From Gillisella vitis (lineage in GTDB: Bacteria > Pseudomonadota > Alphaproteobacteria > Rhizobiales > Rhizobiaceae): a DNA stretch of 64,000 nucleotides. The DNA lies in contig NZ_LMVL02000010.1 in NCBI RefSeq assembly GCF_001541345.2, forward strand, positions 44,129 to 108,128, written 5' to 3'. The notes beneath the pieces were generated by a model. That model had not been told where the DNA came from. It did no database searches and worked only from the letters and a program-made list of their open reading frames with translations. The position numbers were made by a program, and so were the translations under genes. Of the stretch, positions 33,678 through 42,112 are shown one piece after another (within the stretch, counting starts at the first letter, position 1; every line of letters starts with the position of its first letter).

Positions 33678-34562
33678 TTATCCCATCCGTTCCGACGCAT
33701 AGGAGCCGGGGCTGGCCGGAAAAACCACGCTCTTGTTGCCGTTGATGAAGGTGCGATGATGGATATGGGCGTGGATGGCGCGGGCGAGAACCTGGCTTTC
33801 CACATCACGCCCGATCGACACGTAATCCTCGGCGTTCTGGGCATGGGTGACGCGCGCGACATCCTGCTCGATGATCGGGCCTTCGTCGAGATCGGCGGTG
33901 ACATAATGGGCGGTGGCCCCGATCAGCTTCACGCCGCGCTCGAAGGCCTGCTTGTAGGGATTGGCACCCTTGAAGCTCGGCAAGAAGGAATGGTGGATGT
34001 TGATGATTTTGCCTGACATTTTCTGGCACATCGCGTCGGAGAGGACCTGCATATAACGGGCCAGCACGATCAGTTCGGTGCCGGTCTGCTGCACAAGGTC
34101 CATCAGCTGGGCTTCGGCCTGCGGCTTGTTGTCCTTCGTCACCTTGATGTGATGGAAGGGAATATCGTGATTGACCACGACTTTCTGGTAGTCGAAATGA
34201 TTGGAGACCACGCCGACGATATCGATCGGCAGGGCGCCGATTTTCCAGCGATACAGTAGATCGTTCAGGCAATGGCCGAAGCGCGAGACCATCAGCAGAA
34301 CCTTGACCCGCTCTGTCGCATCATAAAGCCCGATCTCCATCTGGAAACTATCGATAATGGTTGCCAAGCCCGCCTCGATTTTTTCGCGGCTTGCGCCCTG
34401 CTCGGAAATAAAGCTGACGCGCATGAAAAAACGGTCGGTATCGAGATCGTCGAATTGCGAGCTGTCGACGATATTGCATCCCATTTCCGCCAGATACCCG
34501 GAAAGGGCCGCGACAATGCCGCGCTTGGATGGACACGATACCGTCAGAACATAACTCGTCAT
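33678..34562 (-). CDS. purU: Formyltetrahydrofolate deformylase
   Basis: This 294-residue enzyme hydrolyses 10-formyltetrahydrofolate to formate and tetrahydrofolate in the cytoplasm. It has an N-terminal ACT domain (about 4-80, VSCPSKRGIVAALSGYLAEM) and a formyltransferase-like catalytic domain with the active-site segment INIHHSFLPSFKGANPY, then HYVTADLDEGPII. A GAGGAAGACG ribosome site precedes the ATG. It lies downstream of the fusion aminotransferase on the same strand after about 115 bases. It helps balance one-carbon units, often during catabolism of methylated amines or glycine. Confidence 0.95.
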   Translation of the reverse strand: MTSYVLTVSCPSKRGIVAALSGYLAEMGCNIVDSSQFDDLDTDRFFMRVSFISEQGASREKIEAGLATIIDSFQMEIGLYDATERVKVLLMVSRFGHCLNDLLYRWKIGALPIDIVGVVSNHFDYQKVVVNHDIPFHHIKVTKDNKPQAEAQLMDLVQQTGTELIVLARYMQVLSDAMCQKMSGKIINIHHSFLPSFKGANPYKQAFERGVKLIGATAHYVTADLDEGPIIEQDVARVTHAQNAEDYVSIGRDVESQVLARAIHAHIHHRTFINGNKSVVFPASPGSYASERMG

Positions 34563-34921
34563 CTCGTCTTCCTCTGATGTGGCCGGTTTGTACGGCCTCT
34601 TTCCGTTAAAGCGTCTTCCGCCTGAAGAAGCGGGTTGTTAGCCTTCTGATTTATGATGCATAATCCATTGTCAATCCCGATCAATCCGGGGGTTCTTGTC
34701 CTGATCTAGTAAACTATTTTTCTTTTAAGGAAAAGTGTTGAAGGCCATGAGAATGAAACTGCCGGGTTTGCGGGGCAAAGGGTGGTCCGATTGCGTCTTC
34801 ACGCGCCGCATCGTGGCGCAACGTCGGGTTAGGACGCCGAATGACCGCGCAAATAAGTCCAGTCGCTGTTTGCCAGCACAACAGCTGCCTGCGTGACAGA
34901 ACGAAAAACGAGGATAAGCAA

Positions 34922-36013
34922 ATGGCAGCGATGACGACGGACAGATGCGAGGGCGTGTTGAAAAGGACCATAATCATGTCTGTGGCTCTCACGCTTTCGG
35001 TGGCACCGGTCATCAGCGGACAAGCGTGGGGCGGCCATGCCTGCATGCGGGGGGTCAACCTTTCCGGAGCGGAATTCGGCGAGATTGGCGGCGCGCCGGA
35101 CAGGGCCTATACCTATCCCAGTGCCAAGACCATCAATTACTTCGCCGACAAAGGCTTCAACTCCGTGCGCCTTCCCTTTAAATGGGAACGTCTGCAACCC
35201 AAGCTCAACAGTGCTTTCGACGCTGACGAGCTGAAACGACTGGATACAGCCGTTGCACAGCTGAAGGAGGCGCATCTGCGGGTGGTGCTCGACCCGCATA
35301 ATTTCGCGGTCTACCATCAAAAGCAGATCAATGGTCCGGACGTGCCGGTGGAGGCCTTTGCGGATTTGTGGATGCGGCTGGCCGCTCACTATGCCAATGA
35401 CCAGACCATCGTTTTCGGCTTGATGAATGAGCCCTATGACATGCCCGCCAGCCAATGGCTTCCGGCAGCCAATGCCGCCATTGCCGCCATTCGTCAGGTC
35501 GGGGCGAAAAACCTTATTCTCGTGCCGGGCGTGTCCTGGACGGGTGCGCATAGCTGGCAAAGTGATGGCTATGGCGGCGCCAATGGCGAGGTCATGCTGG
35601 GCGTGAAGGACCCCGGCAATAATTACGCCTATGAGGTTCACCAGTATTTCGATGCGGATTTTTCCGGCACCAAGGATGAATGCAGCCGGGCAGGCGACGC
35701 CGTTGCTGCGATAGAAACTTTCACGGACTGGCTGCGCAAGAATGACAAGCGTGGCTATCTCGGCGAATTTGGCGCGCCTGGCGGAGAGGCCTGCGTCAAA
35801 GGCATCAAGGAGATGGTGGCTGTGGTTGAGAAGAACCCGGATCGCTGGGTCGGCTGGGCCTATTGGGTGGCGGGTGACTGGTGGCCAGAAACCGAAATGC
35901 TCAACATCCAGCCGGGCAAGTCCGGCGACCGGCCGCAACTGGCTGGCCTGACCCCTTATCTACGCGATTTCTCTGCGGCCTCGGCGGATTGCCCATCCTT
36001 GCGGTCCCGGTAG
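34922..36013 (+). CDS. Secreted GH5 family glucanase (cellulase-type)
   Basis: This 363-residue glycoside hydrolase family 5 protein has an N-terminal signal peptide (about residues 15-42, TIIMSVALTLSVAP, cleavage near QAWG). Both catalytic glutamates are visible: LMNEPYD (acid/base) and YLGEFGAPGG (nucleophile). The GVNLSGAEFGE start matches bacterial endo-beta-glucanases. GAGGATAAG supports the ATG at 34922. It is convergent with the polymerase gene and the two coding ends overlap by 58 bases. Its place beside an exopolysaccharide cluster suggests trimming or release of a beta-glucan-backbone polymer rather than plant cell wall breakdown, but that is inference. Confidence 0.9.
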   Translation: MAAMTTDRCEGVLKRTIIMSVALTLSVAPVISGQAWGGHACMRGVNLSGAEFGEIGGAPDRAYTYPSAKTINYFADKGFNSVRLPFKWERLQPKLNSAFDADELKRLDTAVAQLKEAHLRVVLDPHNFAVYHQKQINGPDVPVEAFADLWMRLAAHYANDQTIVFGLMNEPYDMPASQWLPAANAAIAAIRQVGAKNLILVPGVSWTGAHSWQSDGYGGANGEVMLGVKDPGNNYAYEVHQYFDADFSGTKDECSRAGDAVAAIETFTDWLRKNDKRGYLGEFGAPGGEACVKGIKEMVAVVEKNPDRWVGWAYWVAGDWWPETEMLNIQPGKSGDRPQLAGLTPYLRDFSAASADCPSLRSR

Positions 36014-37266
36014 GCCAGAATTTTACTCCAGTCCACCGCATCGGCGGTGCCGATCAGGAACCACATCAGGGCGGCGGTCTTGATCGAATAGAAGGAGTTG
36101 CTGATCAGCATCAGCAGCAGGAGATAGACCACCATCATGCCCCGGAAAGCCCAGGCCTTGGAATCTTTCATCGGCGAGAGCACGAAGGCCGCCCAGAGCC
36201 CGGCAAAGCCGAACAGGCCGAAATTGGTCAGCGTGTAGGAAATGCCGGAATCGGCGGTAAAGGCATCGGTGGTCTTGGCGCCGAGCACCACCTGGAAATC
36301 CAGGCTGTTGAGAATGCCTGCCGTCACTTTCAACCGGCCTGACAGATCGTTGGCACCGCCTTCGGCGCCGACGATCAACCCATAAGCGGCAATCACGGCC
36401 AGCAGCAGGAACGGGGCAACCAGCCAGACGGTTTTTGGAATGAACCGGTAGAGCGGCAGAAGCAGGGTGATGGCGACGCAGGTGAAGAAGCCGAAGCGTG
36501 CATCGGCCAGAACAATGCTGGTCATGGCCAATGCCATGACAATGAACCGCCACGGCATGGCGGGTCGAAACAGCGCCCAGGCATAGAGGATGACCCCGAA
36601 ATTGCCGGCCGAGACCGGTTCCAGAAACACCGAGGACACCCGGTGCTGGCCGAGAAAGGGCAGGAGGGTGCGCGGCTCTGGCCGCAGCCCGGAAATGAAC
36701 AGACCCCGTGTCTGGCCAAAGCTTTCTTGAAGTGTCACGGTGCCGCGGGCGATGTAATAGCCGAGCACATTGAAATAATCGAGATAGCTTTCAAGCGCCA
36801 GATATTCGTACAGCGCCACGGTCAGCACGATCAGGCCACAGGCGATCACCAGCCGGTCCGCCAGCCCGAGATGGGCAACCCTGCGGCCCATGAAATAGAA
36901 CCCGACCGGGATGAAGATGTCGCGCAGTGCTTTAAGATCCAGCGCGCCGCGCAAGGCAAAGATCATCAGCATATAGCTGACGAACAGCAGCAGGGTCAGG
37001 TAGAGGCCGGGGCGCCGGTCGACCGCCAACAGGAAGGCAGAACCCAGCATGGTCATTTCCCCCAGCATGACATGGGTGTCGCTGACGGGCATGATCCGGG
37101 TGTTGACGAAGCAGAGAAACAGATTGAGCACCAGCCCGCCGATGACAGCGAAAGAGGCAATCGCCGAGATGAGCCATTCGGGAAGAAACGCTGGCTGCTG
37201 CGTCTCATCCTCCGTCAGGGACCGGTCGCCGGTGCCGGTCGGCCCGGTTTGCGCCGTCACCGTCAT
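35956..37266 (-). CDS. Polysaccharide polymerase-like multispan membrane protein
   Basis: This 436-residue protein has about ten to twelve hydrophobic helices and a longer loop in the middle (about 185-225), the layout of Wzy/GumE-type polymerases and O-antigen ligases. It is coupled by an ATGA overlap to the GumC-like gene upstream and lies in a region with glycosyltransferases and a flippase. It is therefore the likely polymerase of a Wzy-dependent exopolysaccharide. The family is too variable for a firmer call from sequence alone. Its last 58 bases overlap the end of the convergent glucanase gene. Confidence 0.78.
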   Translation of the reverse strand: MTVTAQTGPTGTGDRSLTEDETQQPAFLPEWLISAIASFAVIGGLVLNLFLCFVNTRIMPVSDTHVMLGEMTMLGSAFLLAVDRRPGLYLTLLLFVSYMLMIFALRGALDLKALRDIFIPVGFYFMGRRVAHLGLADRLVIACGLIVLTVALYEYLALESYLDYFNVLGYYIARGTVTLQESFGQTRGLFISGLRPEPRTLLPFLGQHRVSSVFLEPVSAGNFGVILYAWALFRPAMPWRFIVMALAMTSIVLADARFGFFTCVAITLLLPLYRFIPKTVWLVAPFLLLAVIAAYGLIVGAEGGANDLSGRLKVTAGILNSLDFQVVLGAKTTDAFTADSGISYTLTNFGLFGFAGLWAAFVLSPMKDSKAWAFRGMMVVYLLLLMLISNSFYSIKTAALMWFLIGTADAVDWSKILAYRDRKDGQSAEAAEKSRR

Positions 37267-39449
37267 CCGGCGGTCTCGAGCACAATGCGGCCCACGACCC
37301 GTTCCGCGTCTTCGCCCAGCCGCATCAGCAGTTCATCCAGGTCGGCGGCCTCGTCTTGCGCCGTGGTCAATACGAGAATGACATCGGCCTCGGCGGCAAG
37401 GGCAGTAAGATGCTGCTCGCCACCAACGCCGTTGGCATTGAACCCGGCGCCGCAGGCATTGATCAAGGTGAAATCGGTTTCCGCCTGGAGGCTTTGCTCG
37501 ACAAATCGCGAATAGGTGGGGCGACCGGACGAGGCCGATGTTCCCGCTGCTGGCCGGGCTGGCTGGTTATGGGGTAGAGCGAGGCGCTCGTAGCGCAGGA
37601 TGTGCGAGAGAGGCGCGTCTTCAAGTTCGGGCTGCTGCAATGCCTGGGCAAGGCTTGGCCGGGCATTGGTCTTTCTGTGTGAGCGGATCGCCAGGCGGTG
37701 GTCCAGCATGGTACCATTGGCCAGCAGCACGCCGCGATCCCGATCAACCAGCTTCTGCGCCACATCGCCAATAAAGGCGCTGGCCACCGGCCTGCCAGCT
37801 GCCACAAACAGAACAGTCAGATCAGCATAGCCTTCACCGCATTCAATCAGAAAACCGGCTGTGCTGGCAACTGCATGGGACCAAGCAGAGCCCGCAGCCG
37901 CCTGTGATGTGTTTGCCGGGTTGGATGCCGGAACAAGAGGCGAGACCAGGCGGCGGCCAAAGGCTGTGATAAAGCTGAGCGGATTGCGGGATCTGCGTTT
38001 TTTCGGTTCCGTTGCATCAGTAATCAGAGCGATATGTCGCGCTGGTGCAACTGGCGGCGCTAATTGTGGTTCACTGTTGGTAGGGGTCGCGGCGGCAGGC
38101 GCGATGCGGTCTTGCCGTGGGGCGTCGATGTCCTTGCGCGACAGCAGTTCCAGCACCACCGCCAGCGTGCTGCCGAAGGCGACGCCAAACAGCATGGCGG
38201 CGGCAAGGATCATCACCTTGAGAGTGGTGACCGATTTCGCTGTCGCCACCGCTTCGGTGATGACGCGGGAATTGTTGATCGAGATCGTCTGTTCCTGGCT
38301 CAATTCCTCGGCGCGGTTGAGGAAGGCCTTGTAAATGGTGCGGATGGCTTCGGCTTCGCTTTCCAACTGGCGCAGGGTGATCTGGCGGGCGCCGCTGTCG
38401 AAACTGGTTTTCGTCAGGCTTTGCAGCTGGTTTTCCAGCGCCTTGCGGTTGGCAACCGCCCGGTCATAGTTGAGCTTCATCGACTGGCGCACACGGTCCA
38501 GTTCCTGCTGGATGGCCTGACGCATGCTGGCTACCTGCGAATTGATAGCCTTCAGCTGCGGGTGATTGCCGCCGAGATTGGCGGAGGCTTCGGCCTGGCG
38601 GTCCTGTAGCTGCACATAGCGGTCGCGCAAAAGCCCGACCGTGGTGGACTGCACCGCTTCTGGAATATTGCCGTTTTCAACGGCGGCAACGGTGAGATTG
38701 CGGGTTTGCTGGTAAATGGCCTGCTGCTGCTCTTCCGCGCCGCGTGCCGCGATCAATTGCTGGTTCAACCCGGCCAATTGCTGGTCGATCACCAGCCCGG
38801 TGACGCCGGTGCTGGCCAGACCATTGGCAGAGCGGAATTCCTCGACCGCCCTTTCGGCCTTCAGCACGCGATCACGCAATTCACTGGCCTGCGCCTGGAA
38901 GGCGGCGCTGGCTCGGCGCGCGGCATCGGAGCGCGCTTCATCCACCTGTTTCAGGTAGACGGTGGCAATCATATTGGCAATGTCGGCGGCGGTCTTGGCA
39001 ATGCGGTGTTCGACGGTGATCGACATGATGAAGGACTGGCCTTCGCGCTCGACTTTCACATGCCGGACCAGCCCGCCGATGGTGGCGGCCATGACCTCAG
39101 CGGGGGATGCGGCGCTGTCTGGTTTGCCCGCATAGAGATAGGGGTCTTTCGTCAGGTCGAGCCGGTTGACCACTTCCCCCAGCACGGCGCTGGAAAGCAC
39201 CACATAGATCTGGCTGTCGAGGCTGGCCGGGTCGCTTTGTACGGCGGCTGTCGGCTGACGGCTGTCGTTGCTGGTGGCAGACAGGCCGCGCGGATCGAGC
39301 AGGATCTGGGTGGAAGACACATAGACAGGCTTCAGGCTGAGCGCATAGAGTAGCGCCAGGCCAGCAAACAGCACGGCAAAAAACGCCAGGTAATACCAGC
39401 GCCGTCGCAAGATCCCGGGGATTTGAAAAATGTCGATGTCCATTTTCAT
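37263..39449 (-). CDS. GumC-like polysaccharide co-polymerase (Wzz domain, degenerate kinase part)
   Basis: This protein of about 728 residues has a Wzz domain with a first membrane helix near residues 18-38 and a second near 410-430. A periplasmic coiled-coil region lies between them (about 160-380, GNIPEAVQSTTVGLLRDRYV). The cytoplasmic C-terminal part resembles a BY-kinase domain but shows no Walker A motif or tyrosine tail, so it is probably inactive. It would control chain length and export with an outer-membrane partner that is not in this window. The start is uncertain: ATG at 39449 or 39443, or a TTG further upstream; none has a good ribosome site. It is coupled to the polymerase gene. 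Confidence 0.85.
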   Translation of the reverse strand: MKMDIDIFQIPGILRRRWYYLAFFAVLFAGLALLYALSLKPVYVSSTQILLDPRGLSATSNDSRQPTAAVQSDPASLDSQIYVVLSSAVLGEVVNRLDLTKDPYLYAGKPDSAASPAEVMAATIGGLVRHVKVEREGQSFIMSITVEHRIAKTAADIANMIATVYLKQVDEARSDAARRASAAFQAQASELRDRVLKAERAVEEFRSANGLASTGVTGLVIDQQLAGLNQQLIAARGAEEQQQAIYQQTRNLTVAAVENGNIPEAVQSTTVGLLRDRYVQLQDRQAEASANLGGNHPQLKAINSQVASMRQAIQQELDRVRQSMKLNYDRAVANRKALENQLQSLTKTSFDSGARQITLRQLESEAEAIRTIYKAFLNRAEELSQEQTISINNSRVITEAVATAKSVTTLKVMILAAAMLFGVAFGSTLAVVLELLSRKDIDAPRQDRIAPAAATPTNSEPQLAPPVAPARHIALITDATEPKKRRSRNPLSFITAFGRRLVSPLVPASNPANTSQAAAGSAWSHAVASTAGFLIECGEGYADLTVLFVAAGRPVASAFIGDVAQKLVDRDRGVLLANGTMLDHRLAIRSHRKTNARPSLAQALQQPELEDAPLSHILRYERLALPHNQPARPAAGTSASSGRPTYSRFVEQSLQAETDFTLINACGAGFNANGVGGEQHLTALAAEADVILVLTTAQDEAADLDELLMRLGEDAERVVGRIVLETAG

Positions 39450-39716
39450 GTCCAGGACCGGAAAACTCCAGCCGGTTGTCCTTCTAGGGGCATTGTCATA
39501 CCGTTGTTCCGAGGCGGAAAATCCGCTGGCCAACCGCTAAAATGGCAGGCCATGGTTAATGATACCTAACAATTTGGTCTGTTAATCACGATTCTTTACC
39601 GCGTTTGTGCAAGGATAGGACATTTATGCACAAGATGCTTTACCAATGTTTCAAGGCATTCTAACCAAACAATCAGGAAATTGAGGTTCTTTCCGTTTAA
39701 ACCCGGGGGTATTGGC

Positions 39717-40910
39717 ATGATCATCGGCGCAAGGCGAGCGGCAAGGGAGGCCAAGCCCTCATCCGCACCTTTGATCGTCCAGGTGGTGCGGCAATATCCG
39801 CCGGGCCGGGGCGGATTGGAGGACGTGGTCTCCAGCCTGAGCCGCGAGCTGTTGCAGCGCGGGTTTCGGGTGCGGGTCGTCACCCTCGATCGGCTGTTTT
39901 CTGACCCCGATAAAACCCTGCCAGCCTTCGAAGTGATTGAAGGCGTGGAGGTGGTCCGCGTCCCCTATCGCGGCAGCAGCCGTTATCCGCTGGCGTTTTC
40001 CGCCTTTCGCCATATCCGCGATGCCGATCTTGTCCATGTCCATGGGGTGGATTTCTTTTTCGATGCGCTGGCGCTTGGCCGGTTTCTGCACGGCGCGCCG
40101 ATGGTCGCCACCACGCATGGCGGCTTTTTTCACACCCGTAAGTTTGCCACGATCAAGCAGATGTGGTTCAGCAGCCTGACCCGGTTGTCGGCGAGTGCTT
40201 ATCGGTCGGTTGTGTGCTGTAGCGCCTCGGATCTGGCCATGTTTAGGGTCATCCAGCCCAGGCACTCGGTCTTGATTGAAAATGGCGTCGATACCAGCAA
40301 GTTTTCCGGTCTGGCGTCGCGCCAGCCGGTGAAACGGATCGTGACGATTGGCCGTTTCTCGGTCAACAAGCGGCTTGATCATCTGTTGCAGGCCATGGCC
40401 GTGCTGGTGAAGCGCGATCCGCAGTGGCGGCTCGATATTGCCGGTTCGCCATCGGATCTGTCCGCGCAGGATGTCAGCGCGCTCATCGACGCCAATGGTC
40501 TGGCTGATCATGTCGGCCTGCACCTGCAACCCGATAATCGCCTTCTGGGCGAGTTGATGTCCAAGGCCTCGATCTTTGCCTCGGCATCCGATTATGAAGG
40601 TTTCGGCTTGGTGGCCGTGGAGGCCATGAGCGCCGGTCTGGTGCCTGTTCTGCATGAAAACGATGCCTACCGGGCGCTGGCAGCCCAGCATTCCGGCATT
40701 GAGCTTGCCGATTTTGCCGATGCCGCACGTGCGGCGACGTCGATTGAAACGGCGTTCGCCCGGTTGGAAGCCGAGGGTGCCGATCTGCGCCACGCCCTTG
40801 CCGCTGATGTCAGCCGCTATTCCTGGGAAGGCGTGGCGGAGCGTTACATTGCCCTTTACCGGCGCGCCCTGCCTGCCATTCACCGTTGTGGGCATGAGGC
40901 TGCGGCATGA
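39717..40910 (+). CDS. GT4 family glycosyltransferase
   Basis: This 397-residue cytoplasmic glycosyltransferase has the GT-B fold. The N-terminal half starts with VVRQYPPGRGGLEDVVSSL, and the C-terminal donor domain holds the EX7E motif (YEGFGLVAVEAMSAG). GT4 enzymes include the xanthan mannosyltransferase GumH, which fits the neighbouring GumK-like protein. I chose the ATG at 39717 with GGGGG upstream over a TTG at 39681. The stop overlaps the next gene's start as ATGA. About 265 bases separate it from the divergent GumC-like gene, so both promoters lie there. Confidence 0.9.
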   Translation: MIIGARRAAREAKPSSAPLIVQVVRQYPPGRGGLEDVVSSLSRELLQRGFRVRVVTLDRLFSDPDKTLPAFEVIEGVEVVRVPYRGSSRYPLAFSAFRHIRDADLVHVHGVDFFFDALALGRFLHGAPMVATTHGGFFHTRKFATIKQMWFSSLTRLSASAYRSVVCCSASDLAMFRVIQPRHSVLIENGVDTSKFSGLASRQPVKRIVTIGRFSVNKRLDHLLQAMAVLVKRDPQWRLDIAGSPSDLSAQDVSALIDANGLADHVGLHLQPDNRLLGELMSKASIFASASDYEGFGLVAVEAMSAGLVPVLHENDAYRALAAQHSGIELADFADAARAATSIETAFARLEAEGADLRHALAADVSRYSWEGVAERYIALYRRALPAIHRCGHEAAA

Positions 40911-42058
40911 GCAATGCCCAGGTGATGACTGATGTTAAGCCGCGCCGTCATGTTCTTGTCGTGACCGGGCAGCATTTCGCGGATGCGCCACGCAAGGTCG
41001 ATCTGCATTTTATGGCACACAGCCTGCTGTCGCGGGGCGACAAGGTGGATTTCCTGGTTTGGCGGCTCAGCCCGATCAGCCGGCTGCTGAAGGATGGGCG
41101 TTACGCCTTTGCCCGCAAACATCGCCTCAACCGATGGGAGGGTTTGAGCGAGGGATTGCGGCAATTCATCTGGTTTCAGCTTTTCCATCCGATGAACCTG
41201 AAATTTTCCTGGCTCAATCGCCTGGCCGATCCGCTGTTTTCCCGCGTCAGTGCGGTTTTGCCCAAAACGGTCCGCGATGCGCTGCCTTCTTATACCCATA
41301 TCCTGGTGGAAAGCGGGCCTTCGCCGCTGCTGGCCCCAGTGCTTCGCCAGCATGCGCCGAAGGCCCGGATCATCTACCATGCCGCCGACCGGCTTTCGAC
41401 CATTGGCGTGCCGCCTGCTGTCTACCGGACGCTTGAAAAGACCATCGGGCTTTACGATAGCGTCCATGTGCTGGCGCAGGCGCTGCTGGCGGATTTTCCA
41501 AGCGACGCACCGCTGCTTTACCTGCCACATGGCATTGATAAGTTGGTTTTCGATGCCGCCAAGCAAAACCCCTATCAGAGCGGTGCTTACCAAGGCCGCA
41601 AACATGCCGTCAGCGTTGGCGACATGTTGTTTGATCCCGATGCCATCGATGTCATGGCTACCGCCAATCCGGATTGGACCTTTCATCTGTTCGGTGCCAA
41701 GGCATTGCCGCGTCGGGTGCTGCCCAATATCGTCGCCCATGGCGAACAGGCTTTCGAGCGGATCGTGCCGTTCATTAAATTCGCCGATCTCGGCATCGCA
41801 CCGTACCGGGATGGGGCAAGCGCCGATTATCTCAGCCAATCGAGCCTGAAGATGATCCAGTATAGCTATTGCCGCCTGCCGATTGTCGCGCCGCATTTTG
41901 CCGCCATGGGGCGGAGCCATGTGATGGGTTATGACCCCGCCGATCCGGTCTCGATCCGCGCGGCTTTTTCAGTCGCGGCAGTGTTTGATCGTCAGACGAT
42001 TGCAACGGATGGTGTTTTAAGCTGGGACGAGACGGTCGATGTCTTGTTTGCGGGATGA
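40907..42058 (+). CDS. GumK-like glucuronosyltransferase (GT70)
   Basis: This 383-residue protein resembles xanthan GumK across its length. It has the N-terminal TGQHFADAPRKVDLHFMAHS stretch, the SVGDMLFDPD segment at the start of the donor domain, FIKFADLGIAPY and SQSSLKMIQYSYCRLPIVAP. GumK adds glucuronic acid to a lipid-linked mannosyl-cellobiose acceptor at the membrane, so an acidic side chain on the local polymer is likely. Its start overlaps the upstream glycosyltransferase stop (ATGA). The identification rests on recalled GumK motifs; sugar specificity is inferred. Confidence 0.85.
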   Translation: MSNAQVMTDVKPRRHVLVVTGQHFADAPRKVDLHFMAHSLLSRGDKVDFLVWRLSPISRLLKDGRYAFARKHRLNRWEGLSEGLRQFIWFQLFHPMNLKFSWLNRLADPLFSRVSAVLPKTVRDALPSYTHILVESGPSPLLAPVLRQHAPKARIIYHAADRLSTIGVPPAVYRTLEKTIGLYDSVHVLAQALLADFPSDAPLLYLPHGIDKLVFDAAKQNPYQSGAYQGRKHAVSVGDMLFDPDAIDVMATANPDWTFHLFGAKALPRRVLPNIVAHGEQAFERIVPFIKFADLGIAPYRDGASADYLSQSSLKMIQYSYCRLPIVAPHFAAMGRSHVMGYDPADPVSIRAAFSVAAVFDRQTIATDGVLSWDETVDVLFAG

Positions 42059-42112
42059 TGGAACGGATAACAGCCTTGAGGACACGGAGAACACCGGGGA
42101 TATGGTGAGGCG

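Noticed and set aside
34829..35938. 369-residue open frame opposite the GH5 gene
   Set aside because: The GH5 frame has a signal peptide and both catalytic glutamates; the opposite frame is its shadow in high-GC DNA.
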